A stretch of 64,000 nt of DNA from Jatrophihabitans cynanchi (GTDB lineage: Bacteria > Actinomycetota > Actinomycetes > Mycobacteriales > Jatrophihabitantaceae), in NCBI RefSeq assembly GCF_027247405.1, contig NZ_CP097463.1:4216001-4280000 (forward strand), in the 5' to 3' direction. Position 1 is the stretch's first letter. The number at the start of each line of letters is the position of its first letter. This document shows positions 50,369-61,946 of the stretch, one piece after another. Made by a program: the position numbers and the translations under genes. The notes under the pieces were generated by a model. It made no database searches, had not been told where the DNA came from, and saw only the letters and a program-made list of their open reading frames with translations.

Positions 50369-51239
50369 GGGTGACGTTCACGCTCGGGCGTAGTCCGTGT
50401 TCGGCGGGTAGGCCGGGCAGGGCCAGGGCGGCGGTGCAGATCTCCACGAGGGCGTCGGCGCGGCGTTGGTCGGCGGCGCGCTGGTCCTCGCGGCTGGTCT
50501 TCGTGCCCCAGGCGTTGACGGCGGTCCATACGGTTTCGATGCCGTCGGCCGGGGCGAACAGGGTCAACCAGCCCATCCCGTCCTCGACCTGCTCGCGCCG
50601 CACGTGCCGTTGCGCGGCCGCAGCGCGGTGTTTCTCGTTCTGGCTCTTGGCGTGGTGTTTGGCGACCGCGCGGCGCACGGCGGCGCGGAACTCACCGGGT
50701 GTCTGACCCGGAGCCCGGCGCAGCACCTGGGCCTGCACTTTCGCGGCCACCGGATCGGGCAGGTCGACGGTGGCGGTGGCCAGGATGCGGGCGTGTACCG
50801 CGGACAGGTGCCCCGAGCGGAGCAGGTCGAACGTGTCCCACAGCCGCGAGGTCAGTTCTGCTGCGGTGTCCAATCGGTCCTGGGTGGTGGCCGGTGCTAG
50901 GTGCAGCGCGAGCGCCGCCTCCTCACGCAGGAACTGCTCACCGTCGGGGTCGCGGTGGGCGAGTTCGGCGAGCAGTTCGCTCTGTTTGGCATCGACCAGG
51001 GCACGGAGCCGGTCACAGGCGGTGAGGGCGTCGATCAGGCCGGTGTCCGAGAGCCGGCCCGGCAGCAGCGACTCGACCGCGGTCAACACCGCACCGGACG
51101 GGTACAGCACGCTCGCCGCGCCGGCAGCCTGGTCGGGCCGGTGCAGCACGTCCGAGGCGGTGGGGAGTGGGGTGCATTGGGCGGGGTCGACCAGGTCGAC
51201 GGTGATCCTGTCGACCACGATCTGATCGGATTCGCCCAT
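50369..51239 (-). pseudogene. DUF222/HNH endonuclease (13E12 type), N-terminal fragment
   Basis: The first ~289 residues of the split gene: DUF222 helical domain with ALTACDRLRALVDAKQSELL, LHLAPATTQDRLDTAAELTS, the RRAPGQTPGEFRAAVRRAV stretch and MGWLTLFAPADGIETVW. It ends at RPSVNVTL, where the IS enters. Translation would continue into the IS end and stop at 50316, giving a 307-residue product without the nuclease domain. The promoter upstream is near consensus, so this truncated protein may still be made. 13E12-type genes are common multi-copy repeats in actinobacteria. Confidence 0.9.
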
Positions 51240-51246
51240 GCGTCTG

Positions 51247-51274
51247 ATTCTACAGCATCATCCCGACATGTCAA
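51247..51274 (-). promoter_or_regulatory. Near-consensus promoter of the split HNH gene
   Basis: On the minus strand TTGACA (51269-51274) and TAGAAT (51247-51252) are 16 bases apart. The -10 box lies 7 bases before the ATG at 51239, so the message should be leaderless. This is the strongest promoter match I found in the window. Confidence 0.75.
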
Positions 51275-51475
51275 CCCGTTTGGACCGACTTTCGCCTTAT
51301 TTTATCGGCTGATCCCGACAGAACCACGACGTCCGGACCGGATGCACACCCCCGTCGGAAGGCGACCCAGCAGCGCAACCCGGCCGAGCGCCCAGCTCCT
51401 CGTCGCAGCGTCTTTGACGGAGCGCAGCCACGACCGCAAGGCTCGTGCGCAATCCGGGCCGCCGTCGGCCTTCCG

Positions 51476-51481
51476 TAGACT
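51476..51481 (+). promoter_or_regulatory. def -10 element
   Basis: TAGACT lies 7 bases before the def GTG, suggesting a leaderless message for the def-fmt-rsmB operon. The 249-base divergent gap between the HNH gene and def otherwise holds only an AT-rich patch near 51291-51306. Confidence 0.55.
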
Positions 51482-51488
51482 CGCGGCC

Positions 51489-52040
51489 GTGACAGTCCAG
51501 CCGATACGCCTGTTCGGTGACCCGGTCCTGCGCACCGCAGCCGACGAGGTCACCGACTTCGACAAGGAGCTGCGCACCCTCGTCGCCGACCTTGCCGAGA
51601 CGATGCTCGCCGCACCTGGCTCCGGCCTTGCCGCGCCGCAGATCGGCGTCGGCCTGCGCGTGTTCACCTATCACATCGACGACGCGCAGTCCGGGCACCT
51701 GATCAACCCCGTCCTGCACTTCCCGAGTGACGAGGAGCAGGACGGCCCGGAGGGGTGCCTTTCGATCCCCGGGCTGAGCTGGGACTGCACGCGCAAGGCG
51801 AACGTGGTCGCGCACGGACAGAACATGTTCGGCGACCCGCTCACGATCGAGGGCGCCGCGATCCTGGCTCGCTGCATCCAGCACGAGACCGATCATCTGG
51901 ACGGCGTGCTGTTCGTCGACCGGCTCGACGCGCAGACCCGCAAGGCGGCGATGAAGCAGATCCGCGAGGCGTCGTGGGCCGGGCTCACGCCGCCGACGGT
52001 GAAGATCAGCCCACACGCAACGCGCGGCCTGGCCTTGTGA
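51489..52040 (+). CDS. def: Peptide deformylase
   Basis: Metalloenzyme removing the N-formyl group from nascent proteins. The 183-residue protein has all three motifs: [19 protein letters not shown] with the Cys ligand and the HETDHLDG metal site. The frame is open far upstream, but GTG 51489 gives the conserved N-terminus ([13 protein letters not shown]) and lies 7 bases after a TAGACT -10 box. Its stop overlaps the fmt start (GTGA). Confidence 0.97.
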   Translation: MTVQPIRLFGDPVLRTAADEVTDFDKELRTLVADLAETMLAAPGSGLAAPQIGVGLRVFTYHIDDAQSGHLINPVLHFPSDEEQDGPEGCLSIPGLSWDCTRKANVVAHGQNMFGDPLTIEGAAILARCIQHETDHLDGVLFVDRLDAQTRKAAMKQIREASWAGLTPPTVKISPHATRGLAL

Positions 52041-52963
52041 GGCTGGTCTTCGCGGGCACTCCCGCAGCTGCGGTGCCGTCGCTGCGGGCCCTGCTCGACT
52101 CGTCCCGGCATGACGTCGTCGCGGTCGTCACCAGGCCCCCCGCGCGCGCCGGGCGGGGCCGCCGCGAGAGCATCCAACCGGTGGCCGAACTCGCCAGGGA
52201 CGCGGGCCTGCCGGTCCTCACCCCGCAACGCGCCGGCGATCCGGACTTCCTTGCCCAGCTGGCAGAACTCGCGCCGGACTGCTGCCCGGTAGTCGCCTAC
52301 GGAGCGCTGTTACCCCCGTCCGCCCTCGCCGTTCCGAAGCATGGCTGGGTGAACCTGCACTTCTCGCTACTGCCGGCCTGGCGCGGCGCAGCGCCGGTGC
52401 AACACGCGATCCTGCATGGTGACGACGTCACCGGCGCGACCACGTTCCTCATCGAGGCGGGGCTGGACACCGGGCCGGTGTTCGGGGTGGTCACCGAGAC
52501 GATCCGCGGGGACGATACGGCCGGCGACCTGCTCGAGCGACTGGCACTGTCCGGCGCGGGGCTGCTCGCGGCGACGCTGGACGGGATCGAGGACGGCTCG
52601 CTCATCGCAGTACCGCAACTCCCCGACGGCGTCTCGGTAGCCGGCAAGATCACCGTTGCCGACGCGAAGGTCGACTGGACGGCCCCCGCGCAGCACATCG
52701 ACCGGCTGGTCCGCGCATGCACGCCCGCCCCGGGCGCCTGGACGGCGTTCCGTGGCGAGCGACTCAAGCTCGGGCCGGTGCGCCCGCAGCAGGTGGACAC
52801 GCTCGCCGCGGGCGCGGTTCGGGTCGAGCGCAACGCCGTGTACGCCGGGACCGCGACCGCCGACGTCGAGCTCGGCACCGTCCAACCGCCGGGCAAGCGT
52901 CCGATGGCCGCGGCCGACTGGGCCCGCGGCACGCGCCCGGCCGAGGGGGACCGGCTTGGCTAG
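52037..52963 (+). CDS. fmt: Methionyl-tRNA formyltransferase
   Basis: Formylates initiator Met-tRNA, the complement of Def. From GTG 52037 the protein has 308 residues: the N-terminal formyltransferase fold with [18 protein letters not shown], the catalytic segment [17 protein letters not shown] (Asn, His) and the Asp in [11 protein letters not shown], and a C-terminal tRNA-binding domain (about 205-300). It overlaps both def (4 bases) and the rsmB start (8 bases). Confidence 0.97.
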   Translation: MRLVFAGTPAAAVPSLRALLDSSRHDVVAVVTRPPARAGRGRRESIQPVAELARDAGLPVLTPQRAGDPDFLAQLAELAPDCCPVVAYGALLPPSALAVPKHGWVNLHFSLLPAWRGAAPVQHAILHGDDVTGATTFLIEAGLDTGPVFGVVTETIRGDDTAGDLLERLALSGAGLLAATLDGIEDGSLIAVPQLPDGVSVAGKITVADAKVDWTAPAQHIDRLVRACTPAPGAWTAFRGERLKLGPVRPQQVDTLAAGAVRVERNAVYAGTATADVELGTVQPPGKRPMAAADWARGTRPAEGDRLG

Positions 52964-54350
52964 CCGACCGCCGCGCCGTCCCGGCAGCCCGCGCCGCGCC
53001 CGCCCGGCGCAGCCGCCCCGTCCGGCACCGGTCGATCGGCCGCGGCTGACCGCCTACCAGCTGCTGCGCGCCGTCGCCGCCGAGGACGCGTACGCGAACC
53101 TCGCACTACCGACGCTGCTCCGCGAGCACGGGCTCACCGGGCGCGACGCCGCGTTCGCCACCGAGCTCGGCTACGGCACCGTGCGCGCCGCCGGCACGTT
53201 GGACGAGGTGCTCGCCGCCTGCATCGACCGCCCGCCCGCCGACGTCCAGCCGGAGGTCCGCGACCTGCTCCGCCTCGGCGCCTACCAGCTGTTGCGCACC
53301 CGCATCCCAGCCCACGCCGCGGTCGCCACGACCGTCGAACTGTCCCGCGCAACAGGCAACGGCCGCGCAGCGGGCTTCCTCAACGCGGTATTGCGCAAGG
53401 TCTCCGCGTCGGACTGGGACGGCTGGACTGCGCGACTGGCGCAGGGCGGCACCGCGCTGCGCCGGATCGCGCTGCACACGGCGCATCCGTACTGGATCGC
53501 GGCCGCGTTCGCCGCAGCCCTCGGCGAGCAGCCGGACGGGGAGTTGGACGAGACCCGGCGCGCACTCGAGGCAGACGACCTGCGCCCCCAGACCCACCTC
53601 GTCGCCTGGCCCGGTCGCGCGGACCGGGACGAGCTGGTGACCGAGTCCGGCGGCTCGCCGGGCCGCTACTCGCCTTATGCGGTAAGGATGGACGGCGGTG
53701 ATCCCGCCGCGCTGTCCGCCGTGCGCGAGCGGCGCGCCGGCGTGCAGGACGAGGGCAGCCAGCTGTGTGCGCTGGCCCTGGCGAACGCGGCACTCGACGG
53801 ACGCGACGAGCGCTGGCTCGACCTGTGCGCGGGACCCGGCGGCAAGACCGCGCTGCTGGCCGCGCTGGCCGGACCGCGCAACGCGCACCTCACCGCGAAC
53901 GAACTGCACCCGCACCGCGCCGAGCTGGTGCGCGCCAGCACCGCGCACTGGGACGTCGAGGTGCTGACCGGCGACGCGCGCGAACTGCCCACTCCGGACG
54001 GGGGATACGACCGAGTGCTGCTCGACGCGCCGTGCACCGGACTCGGTGCGCTGCGCCGCCGCCCGGAAGCCCGGTGGCGGCGTGGCCCGCAGGACGTGCC
54101 CGAGCTCACGGCGCTGCAGCGCGACCTGCTGGCTGCCGCGCTCCGCCTCACCCGGCCCGGCGGGGTCGTTGCGTACGTGACGTGCTCGCCACACCTGGCC
54201 GAGACGTCCGAGATCGTCGCCGGCCACGACCTGCTCGACGCCCGGGCGGCCTTCCCCGGCGTCGATCACCTCGGCGACGGCCCGACCGTGCAGCTCTGGC
54301 CGCACCGCCACGGCACCGACGCCATGTTCTGCGCGCTGCTCCGCGCGTAA
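52956..54350 (+). CDS. rsmB: 16S rRNA (cytosine-967-C5)-methyltransferase
   Basis: About 464 residues with an N-terminal basic, Pro/Arg-rich leader, a NusB-like RNA-binding domain (about 30-170, [20 protein letters not shown]) and a SAM-dependent Sun/NOL1 methyltransferase domain. SAM motif I is [19 protein letters not shown]. The two catalytic-region Cys motifs are [19 protein letters not shown] and [12 protein letters not shown] 52956, inside the fmt end and after a purine-rich GAGGGGGA, is the best-placed start. It closes the def-fmt-rsmB operon. Confidence 0.94.
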   Translation: MASRPPRRPGSPRRARPAQPPRPAPVDRPRLTAYQLLRAVAAEDAYANLALPTLLREHGLTGRDAAFATELGYGTVRAAGTLDEVLAACIDRPPADVQPEVRDLLRLGAYQLLRTRIPAHAAVATTVELSRATGNGRAAGFLNAVLRKVSASDWDGWTARLAQGGTALRRIALHTAHPYWIAAAFAAALGEQPDGELDETRRALEADDLRPQTHLVAWPGRADRDELVTESGGSPGRYSPYAVRMDGGDPAALSAVRERRAGVQDEGSQLCALALANAALDGRDERWLDLCAGPGGKTALLAALAGPRNAHLTANELHPHRAELVRASTAHWDVEVLTGDARELPTPDGGYDRVLLDAPCTGLGALRRRPEARWRRGPQDVPELTALQRDLLAAALRLTRPGGVVAYVTCSPHLAETSEIVAGHDLLDARAAFPGVDHLGDGPTVQLWPHRHGTDAMFCALLRA

Positions 54351-54381
54351 CCGATCGTCCAGTGCCGGACAAGAATCAGTT

Positions 54382-54915
54382 GTGGACGCCGACCGCGAAC
54401 GCTTCGAAGAGCTCTTCCGGCGTCACTACGCACCGGTCGTGCGGTATGCGGTGCGCCGCGTGGGTGTGGATGCGGCGCAGGAGGTCGTCGCCGACACCTT
54501 CCTGACCGCCTGGCGGCGTCTCGACTCGGTTCCCGAACACGCGCTGCCATGGCTGTACGCAACCGCTCGCCGGCTGATCGCGAACGAGGTGCGCCGCCAG
54601 GCCCGGGGCGCGCGGCTCGGACAGAAGATCGCAGGCGGCGCCGACGGCGCCGTGCCGGACCACGCCGAGGAGATAGCTGATCGGCTCCGAGTCGGTGCCG
54701 CGCTGCAACAACTGACCGAACGTGACCGCGAGGTGCTGCGCCTTGCCGAGTGGGAGCGCCTGGACAGCGCCGACTCCGCACGCGTCCTCGGCTGCTCGGT
54801 TGCCGCTTTCAAGGTGCGCCTGCATCGGGCCAGACGCCGGCTCGCTGCTGCGCTCGACAGTGGCGCGTGCGCGCCCACACCCGTCGAGGTTCTCAACCGA
54901 GGAGACCGCTCATGA
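54382..54915 (+). CDS. ECF-type RNA polymerase sigma factor
   Basis: A 177-residue extracytoplasmic-function sigma factor. Region 2 spans about residues 5-75 (RFEELFRRHYAPVVRYAVRR; VVADTFLTAWRRLD; LPWLYATARRLIANEVRRQ) and region 4 about 108-160 (LTERDREVLRLAEWE; ARVLGCSVAAFKVRLHRARR). Regions 1 and 3 are missing, as in the group. The start is GTG 54382, 31 bases after rsmB. It overlaps the next gene by 4 bases, the layout typical for a sigma/anti-sigma pair. Its regulon is unknown. Confidence 0.92.
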   Translation: MDADRERFEELFRRHYAPVVRYAVRRVGVDAAQEVVADTFLTAWRRLDSVPEHALPWLYATARRLIANEVRRQARGARLGQKIAGGADGAVPDHAEEIADRLRVGAALQQLTERDREVLRLAEWERLDSADSARVLGCSVAAFKVRLHRARRRLAAALDSGACAPTPVEVLNRGDRS

Positions 54916-55553
54916 ATGACACTGCGCTGCGCAACGCCGACCCGGCTGCCGACCTGCATCCGGACGCCGGCTCCCCGGAGGCCGTCGCGCTGCTCGCCCG
55001 GATCGTCGCTGCGCCGCAGCCCCGGACGCGTGGGGCCGGCCGCCGAAGCCCAGCGCCGGCGATCGGTCGAATCGCCATCGGGGGACTGGTTGCCGGCGCT
55101 GCAGCCGCCATCGCCATTGTGGCGCCGATGCCCTGGAACCAAGGGCGCTCGGGGCTCGGATCGGCCGCGTACGCGGTGACACGGGACAGCGACGGCGCGG
55201 TGCACTTCGCCGTGCACTGGAGTCGGCTGACCGATCCCGCGGGTCTGCAGGCAGCCCTCGACCGGGCCGGTGCGCGTACCAGGATTTTCGTGCGCCCCGC
55301 ATCAGAGGTCCCTGACTGCCCCTCCCCGTCGAACACGGTCGGCTACAGCGCGAAGGCCGTGCACTGGCAGCATCCTGGCACCGCCGACGGCGGGTTCACG
55401 GTGCGCCCGGCCAACTTCCCGGCCGGTGGGACGTTCGTGATCGGCGTCGATCTGGCACCTTCCGGGCAATCGACGTTCGCGCCGGGCGAACCACAGCTCG
55501 CGTCGTTCTCCGCGTTCATGGTCGTCGGCGAGGTGCCCAGCTGCGTGCCCTGA
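54912..55553 (+). CDS. Single-span membrane protein, sigma-factor partner
   Basis: A 213-residue protein translated through an ATGA overlap with the sigma gene. The N-terminal cytoplasmic part (1-~50) is short and lacks the HxxxCxxC zinc motif of classic ZAS anti-sigma factors. One membrane helix follows (about 53-73, RIAIGGLVAGAAAAIAIVAP), then a ~135-residue external domain with a Cys pair (one in VPDCPSPSN, one in the C-terminal VPSCVP). The plan resembles the CU044_5270-type proteins encoded next to such sigma factors. A sensor or anti-sigma role is inferred from position. Confidence 0.6.
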   Translation: MNDTALRNADPAADLHPDAGSPEAVALLARIVAAPQPRTRGAGRRSPAPAIGRIAIGGLVAGAAAAIAIVAPMPWNQGRSGLGSAAYAVTRDSDGAVHFAVHWSRLTDPAGLQAALDRAGARTRIFVRPASEVPDCPSPSNTVGYSAKAVHWQHPGTADGGFTVRPANFPAGGTFVIGVDLAPSGQSTFAPGEPQLASFSAFMVVGEVPSCVP

Positions 55554-55563
55554 GCACGGCAGG

Positions 55564-56781
<1,218 letters not shown>

Positions 56782-56801
56782 GCGGTCACTAGACTCGGCG
56801 C

Positions 56802-57485
56802 GTGAACACGCCCGGCCGCCCCGAGCCGATGATCGCGCCCAGCATCCTGGCCGCGGACTTCGCGCGGCTCGGCGAGGAGGCCGACGCGGTCGACAACGCG
56901 GACTGGCTGCACGTGGACGTGATGGATGCCCACTTCGTCCCGAACCTGACGCTCGGCCTGCCGGTCGTGCAGAGCCTGCGCAAGGCCACCGCCCTCCCGC
57001 TCGACTGCCACCTGATGATCGACGACCCGGACCGGTGGGCCCCGGGCTACGCCGAGGCGGGCGCCGCGAACGTGACCATCCACGTCGAGGCCGCGCGCGA
57101 CCCGGTCCAGGTGGCGCGTGCGATCCGCGCGGCCGGCGCCTTCGCCGGTCTGTCGGTGAAGCCGGGGACGCCGTTGGAGCCGTACCTGGAGCTCCTGCGC
57201 GAGTTCGACACGCTCCTGGTGATGACGGTCGAGCCCGGCTTCGGTGGCCAGGAGTTCATGGCCGAGGTGCTGCCCAAGGTCCGCCTGGCGCGCGAGCAGG
57301 TCAACGCCGGTCACCTACGCCTGTTCGTCGAGGTCGACGGTGGCGTCGGTGCCGACACCATCGAAGCCGCCGCCGAGGCCGGCGCCGACGTATTCGTGGC
57401 CGGCTCCGCGGTGTACGGCGCCGACGACCCGGCGCGCGCGGTGGACGCGCTGCGGGACAGGGCGCGCGCCGCCATGGCCCGGTAG
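56802..57485 (+). CDS. rpe: Ribulose-phosphate 3-epimerase
   Basis: Interconverts ribulose 5-phosphate and xylulose 5-phosphate. The 227-residue TIM barrel starts [17 protein letters not shown] after a short leader, contains [17 protein letters not shown] with catalytic Asp and metal His, [24 protein letters not shown] and [22 protein letters not shown] 56802 lies 6 bases after TAGACT (56790-56795), so it is probably leaderless. It is 7 bases from ribD; its product pathway supplies ribulose 5-phosphate, a riboflavin precursor, which makes its place at the head of the rib genes sensible. Confidence 0.97.
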   Translation: MNTPGRPEPMIAPSILAADFARLGEEADAVDNADWLHVDVMDAHFVPNLTLGLPVVQSLRKATALPLDCHLMIDDPDRWAPGYAEAGAANVTIHVEAARDPVQVARAIRAAGAFAGLSVKPGTPLEPYLELLREFDTLLVMTVEPGFGGQEFMAEVLPKVRLAREQVNAGHLRLFVEVDGGVGADTIEAAAEAGADVFVAGSAVYGADDPARAVDALRDRARAAMAR

Positions 57486-57492
57486 CACCACC

Positions 57493-58542
57493 ATGCAACT
57501 GACCGAGGCCGAACAGGCCGCGATGCACCGGGCACTCGCTCTCGGCGAGACCGCGCGAGGGCGCACCAGCCCGAACCCGCCGGTCGGGGCGGTCGTGCTC
57601 GACGAGGACGGGACATTGGCCGGCGAGGGCGTCACCGCGCCGGCGGGCGGCCCGCACGCGGAGGTCGTCGCGCTCGCGGCTGCCGGCGCGGCGGCCCGCG
57701 GCGGCACCGCCGTCGTCACGCTCGAACCCTGTGCCCACACCGGGCGGACCGGCCCGTGCACCGAGGCGCTGATCGCGGCGGGAATCGCGAAGGTCATCTA
57801 CGCGGTCGACGACCCGAACCCGCTGGCCGCGGGAGGCTCGGACGCCCTGCGCGAGGCCGGTGTCACGGTGGTCGCCGGCGTCAATGCGATCGAGGCGGCG
57901 AGCGGCGCGCTGCGCGCCTGGCTGCACGCGGTCAGCAGCGCCCGCCCGTTCGTCACCTGGAAGTACGCCGCCACCTTGGACGGACGCGTGGCCGCGGTCG
58001 ACCTGACCGCGCGCTGGATCTCCTCGGCGGTCTCGCGGGCCGACGCGCACGCGCTGCGCGCCGTCGTCGACGCGATCGTGGTGGGCAGCGGCACCGTCCT
58101 GGCCGACGACCCGCAACTGACCGTCCGCGACGGCGACGACAAGCCGGTCGAGCACCAGCCCCTGCGCGTGGTGCTCGACCGCAGGCACCGCGTCCCGCAG
58201 TCGGCGCAGGTGTTCGACAACGCCGCCGAGACGCTGGTACTCGACACGGCGGTGCCGCGCTTCGCGCTCAAGGCGCTGTTCGACCGCGGGGTCCGGCACC
58301 TGCTGCTCGAGGGCGGCCCGACCCTGGCCGGTGCGTTCATCGAGGCTCGCTGCGTCGACGAGGTCATCGCCTACCTGGCGCCCACGTTGCTGGGCGATGG
58401 TCCCAGTGCGCTCGGTCACGCGGGCGTGGGCTCGCTGGACGAAGCGGTCACACTGGATGTCGACTCGGTGAGCAGGCTGGGTGAGGACATCAAGGTCGTC
58501 GCCCGGCCGGTGTGGGCCGAGCAGACGGCAGGGGAGCGATAA
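57493..58542 (+). CDS. ribD: Bifunctional riboflavin deaminase/reductase
   Basis: Second and third steps of riboflavin synthesis from GTP. The 349-residue protein has an N-terminal zinc deaminase domain ([24 protein letters not shown]) and a C-terminal NADPH reductase domain ([46 protein letters not shown]). ATG 57493 starts the conserved N-terminus, 7 bases after rpe. No FMN riboswitch precedes it; expression appears to come from the rpe promoter. Confidence 0.96.
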   Translation: MQLTEAEQAAMHRALALGETARGRTSPNPPVGAVVLDEDGTLAGEGVTAPAGGPHAEVVALAAAGAAARGGTAVVTLEPCAHTGRTGPCTEALIAAGIAKVIYAVDDPNPLAAGGSDALREAGVTVVAGVNAIEAASGALRAWLHAVSSARPFVTWKYAATLDGRVAAVDLTARWISSAVSRADAHALRAVVDAIVVGSGTVLADDPQLTVRDGDDKPVEHQPLRVVLDRRHRVPQSAQVFDNAAETLVLDTAVPRFALKALFDRGVRHLLLEGGPTLAGAFIEARCVDEVIAYLAPTLLGDGPSALGHAGVGSLDEAVTLDVDSVSRLGEDIKVVARPVWAEQTAGER

Positions 58543-58544
58543 GC

Positions 58545-59150
58545 GTGTTCACCGGCATCATCGAGGAACTCGGCGAGGTCGTCGAAGTGGCGCCGAAGGA
58601 CGACTCGGCAGTGCTGACGATCGCGGCCGGCCGTGTCGCGCAGGACATCAGCGAGGGCGCCTCGATCGCGGTGAACGGCGTCTGCCTGACCGTGACCGGC
58701 TGGGTCCATTACCCGCCGCTGCACCACCTGAGCTTCGACGTCATGGCCGAGACGCTCGCGCGTTCGGTGCTCGGCACGTTGCAGCAGGGCGCGAAGGTCA
58801 ACCTGGAGCGGGCGACGCGCGCCGACTCCCGGCTGGACGGGCACGTCGTGCAGGGGCACGTCGACGGAACCGGCACGGTGCTGCACCGCACCACGGGCAG
58901 CGCCTGGGAGACGGTGCGCTTCGACCTGCCGGCCGCGCTCGCCCGGTTCGTCGCGGAGAAGGGTTCGATCGCCGTCGACGGGATCTCGCTGACCGTCACC
59001 GCTGTCGGACCGGATTGGTTCGAGGTCGGGCTGATCCCGCAGACGCTGCGCGCGACCACCTTGGGCGACCGGCCGGTCGGCGCGAGCGTGAACCTCGAGG
59101 TGGACGTCCTGGCCAAGTACGTCGCACGCCTGCTGGAGACCGCCTCATGA
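58545..59150 (+). CDS. ribE: Riboflavin synthase, alpha chain
   Basis: Dismutation of two lumazine molecules to riboflavin. The 201-residue protein shows the expected internal duplication: N-half starting [14 protein letters not shown] with [12 protein letters not shown], and C-half with [13 protein letters not shown] and [12 protein letters not shown]. The start is GTG 58545, two bases after ribD. Its end overlaps ribBA by 4 bases. Confidence 0.97.
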   Translation: MFTGIIEELGEVVEVAPKDDSAVLTIAAGRVAQDISEGASIAVNGVCLTVTGWVHYPPLHHLSFDVMAETLARSVLGTLQQGAKVNLERATRADSRLDGHVVQGHVDGTGTVLHRTTGSAWETVRFDLPAALARFVAEKGSIAVDGISLTVTAVGPDWFEVGLIPQTLRATTLGDRPVGASVNLEVDVLAKYVARLLETAS

Positions 59151-60376
59151 GCGACGTCAGGCTGGACGATGTCGAGCGGGCCGTCGCGGACGTGAAGGCG
59201 GGGCGTGCGGTCATCGTGATCGACGACGCGGATCGCGAGAACGAGGGCGACCTGATCTTCGCGGCCGAACTGGCCACGCCCGAACTCCTCGCGTTCATGG
59301 TGCGCTACACCTCCGGCTACGTCTGCGTGCCCATCACCGAGCGCGAAGCCGACCGGCTCGACCTGCCCCCGATGTTCCGCGTCAACCAGGACCGCCGGGG
59401 CACCGCCTACACGGTCACCGTCGACGCGCGCGAAGGCGTCACGACCGGCATCTCGGCCACCGACCGCGCGCGCACCATCCGGCTGCTCGCCGATCCCGGG
59501 GCGACCGCCGCCGACTTCTCCCGGCCCGGGCACGTCGTTCCGTTGCGGGCCAAGGACGGAGGCGTGCTGCGCCGTCCCGGGCACACCGAGGCCGCGGTCG
59601 ACCTCGCGGTGCTCGCCGGGCTGGCGCCTGCCGGTGTGCTGTGCGAGATCGTCAGCGAGCAGGACCCGGCGGGCATGGCGCGCGTCGGCGAGCTGCGCGC
59701 CTTCGCTGACGAGCACGACCTCGCGCTCATCTCGATCGCGGACCTCATCGCCTACCGCCGCAAGTCGGAGAAGCTCGTCGAGCGGGCCGCCGAGGCGCGG
59801 GTGCCGTTGCGTTACGGGGAGTTCACCGCGGTCGGCTACTCCTCCAGCTACGACCGGCGCGAGCACGTCGCGTTCGTGTTCGGCGACATCGGCGACGGCG
59901 AGGACGTGCTGGTGCGGGTGCACTCCGAGTGCCTGACCGGCGACGTGTTCGGCTCGCTGCGCTGTGACTGCGGCCCGCAACTGGACGCCGCCCTCGCGGC
60001 GGTGGCCCGTGAGGGACGCGGTGTCGTGCTCTACGTGCGCGGCCACGAGGGCCGTGGCATCGGCCTGCTGCACAAGCTGCAGGCCTACCAGTTGCAGGAC
60101 GCCGGCGCGGACACGCTCGATGCCAACCTCGAGCTGGGGCTGCCCGCCGACGCCCGCGACTACGGCACCGGCGCGCAGATCCTCGTCGACCTGGGCATCC
60201 ACTCGATGCGGTTGCTCAGCAACAACCCGGCCAAGCGGGCCGGGCTGGAGGGTTACGGGCTGCGCATCACCGGGCGCGAGCCGCTGCCGGTGCACGCCAA
60301 CCCGGAGAACCTGCGCTACCTGCAGACCAAGCGAGACCGGATGGGCCACGACCTGAACCTGACGGAGTCCGGGTGA
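59147..60376 (+). CDS. ribBA: Bifunctional DHBP synthase / GTP cyclohydrolase II
   Basis: Supplies both branches of riboflavin synthesis. In the 409 residues, the N-terminal RibB domain (1-~205) has [30 protein letters not shown] and [10 protein letters not shown]. The C-terminal RibA domain has [20 protein letters not shown] with the three zinc Cys and [19 protein letters not shown]. Both domains look complete. It overlaps ribE and ribH by 4 bases each. Confidence 0.97.
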   Translation: MSDVRLDDVERAVADVKAGRAVIVIDDADRENEGDLIFAAELATPELLAFMVRYTSGYVCVPITEREADRLDLPPMFRVNQDRRGTAYTVTVDAREGVTTGISATDRARTIRLLADPGATAADFSRPGHVVPLRAKDGGVLRRPGHTEAAVDLAVLAGLAPAGVLCEIVSEQDPAGMARVGELRAFADEHDLALISIADLIAYRRKSEKLVERAAEARVPLRYGEFTAVGYSSSYDRREHVAFVFGDIGDGEDVLVRVHSECLTGDVFGSLRCDCGPQLDAALAAVAREGRGVVLYVRGHEGRGIGLLHKLQAYQLQDAGADTLDANLELGLPADARDYGTGAQILVDLGIHSMRLLSNNPAKRAGLEGYGLRITGREPLPVHANPENLRYLQTKRDRMGHDLNLTESG

Positions 60377-60849
60377 GGAACGGCGCGCCCGAACTCGGTG
60401 CCGTGGACGGCGCCGCCGGACTGCGGGTGGCCGTCGTCGCGAGCAGCTGGCACACCGAGGTGATGGCCGGGCTACGGGCAGGCGCGCGCCGCGCGCTCGC
60501 CGACTCGCGCGTCGCCGATGTCACCGAGGTGCAGGTGCCGGGCACGTTCGAGCTTCCGGTGGCCGCCGCCCGGCTCGCCGGCGCCGGCTTCGACGCGATC
60601 GTCGCGCTGGGTGTGGTGATCCGCGGCGGGACCCCGCACTTCGACTACGTCTGCACCGCCGCGGCCGTCGGCCTGACCGACGTCACCGTGCGCACCGGGG
60701 TGCCGGTCGGCTTCGGCGTGCTGACCTGCGACGACCAGGCCCAAGCCCTCGATCGCGCCGGACTGCCCGACTCGCGCGAGGACAAGGGCTACGAGGCGAC
60801 GGCCGCCGCGCTGGCGACGGCCGTCACGCTGGCCGCCTACGCGCCATGA
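60373..60849 (+). CDS. ribH: 6,7-dimethyl-8-ribityllumazine synthase
   Basis: Icosahedral or pentameric enzyme making the lumazine precursor. The 158-residue protein has [20 protein letters not shown], the [15 protein letters not shown] motif, [17 protein letters not shown] with the catalytic His, and a C-terminal [15 protein letters not shown] helix. The start is GTG 60373. It closes the rib set, overlapping the adenylate cyclase gene by 4 bases (ATGA). Confidence 0.96.
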   Translation: MRNGAPELGAVDGAAGLRVAVVASSWHTEVMAGLRAGARRALADSRVADVTEVQVPGTFELPVAAARLAGAGFDAIVALGVVIRGGTPHFDYVCTAAAVGLTDVTVRTGVPVGFGVLTCDDQAQALDRAGLPDSREDKGYEATAAALATAVTLAAYAP

Positions 60850-61934
60850 CCGACGAGCCGGCCGAGGACGGCGAGCTGGAATCCTCCCGCGCGGCGCTCG
60901 TTGCCGGGCTGGACGTCCCCGCACTCGTCGAGCGCGCCGAGCAGTTGCTGCTCGGCGGACCGCGCCTGTTCACCCGCGCCCAGGTGGCCGAGCGGGCCGG
61001 CATGGACGCCGAACGCGCGACCGCGCTGTGGCGCGCGCTCGGCTTCGCGCAGGTCGGTGACGACGAGGTCGTGTTCACCCAGCGGGACGTCGACACCCTC
61101 GAAGCTGTCCGCGCGATCGAGCAGTCCGGCGTCGCCGATGACGAGCTGATCGCCACGATGACCCGGATCCTCGGCCAGACGTTCTCCCGGCTCGCGTCCG
61201 GCCAGGGCCAGCTGCTGGTCTCGATGCTGGCGCAGCACCCGGAGCACCTGGAGTCCGAGGAGAGCGTGCTGGCGGTGCTGGGCACCCTGCTGCCGTTGAT
61301 CGAGCAGGTGCACGAGTTCGTGTGGCGCCGCCAGTTCGTCGCGTTCTTCAACCGGGTCGCCACCTACGCCACGTCCGACGCGCTCGCGTCGACCCTGGTC
61401 CCGATGGCGGTCGGCTTCGCGGACATGTCCGGCTTCACCGCGCTCACCCGGCGCGCCACCGAGGCAGAACTCGGCACGCTGCTGGAGGCGTTCGAGGCGA
61501 CCACGACGGACGTGGTGTCCGCCCACCACGGGCGGATCGTGAAGACGATCGGCGACGAGGTGCTGTTCGTGGCGGACACCCCGAGCCGGGCGGCCGAGAT
61601 CGCGCTCGACCTGCTCGAGCGGTCCCGGGCCGACGAGCGGCTGCCCGCATTGCGCATCGGGCTCGCCAGCGGGCCGGTGGTGAGCCGGCTGGGCGACGTG
61701 TACGGCTCGACGGTGAACATCGCCAGCAGGCTGACCTCGTTGAGCCGGCCCGGCTGGGTGCTCGTCGACCGGGTGGTGGCCGAGTCCCTCGCCGGCGACG
61801 GGCGGTACCAGCTCACGGCGCGCCGTCCCGAGTCGGTGCGCGGCTTTCACCACCTGCGGCAGTGGCGGTTGCGCCGCGCGAGTGCGAGCGAGCCGCCGGC
61901 ACGCAGGCGCGGCCGCCCGCGCGGTCGCCGGTAG
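60846..61934 (+). CDS. Class III adenylate cyclase with N-terminal regulatory domain
   Basis: A 362-residue soluble cyclase. The N-terminal ~185 residues are helical ([40 protein letters not shown]), recalling the autoinhibitory, pH-responsive domain of mycobacterial Rv1264-type cyclases. The CHD domain follows with all key residues: metal Asp D192 in [12 protein letters not shown]233 and metal Asp D237 in [11 protein letters not shown], and N291/R295 in [10 protein letters not shown]233 favours ATP over GTP. The C-tail is Arg/Pro rich. It is translationally coupled to ribH, an unexpected partner. Confidence 0.85.
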   Translation: MTDEPAEDGELESSRAALVAGLDVPALVERAEQLLLGGPRLFTRAQVAERAGMDAERATALWRALGFAQVGDDEVVFTQRDVDTLEAVRAIEQSGVADDELIATMTRILGQTFSRLASGQGQLLVSMLAQHPEHLESEESVLAVLGTLLPLIEQVHEFVWRRQFVAFFNRVATYATSDALASTLVPMAVGFADMSGFTALTRRATEAELGTLLEAFEATTTDVVSAHHGRIVKTIGDEVLFVADTPSRAAEIALDLLERSRADERLPALRIGLASGPVVSRLGDVYGSTVNIASRLTSLSRPGWVLVDRVVAESLAGDGRYQLTARRPESVRGFHHLRQWRLRRASASEPPARRRGRPRGRR

Positions 61935-61946
61935 GCTTCGGACGCG

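Noticed and set aside
57486-57492. FMN riboswitch before the riboflavin genes
   Set aside because: Only 7 bases separate rpe and ribD, and the rpe start is leaderless, so there is no room for one.
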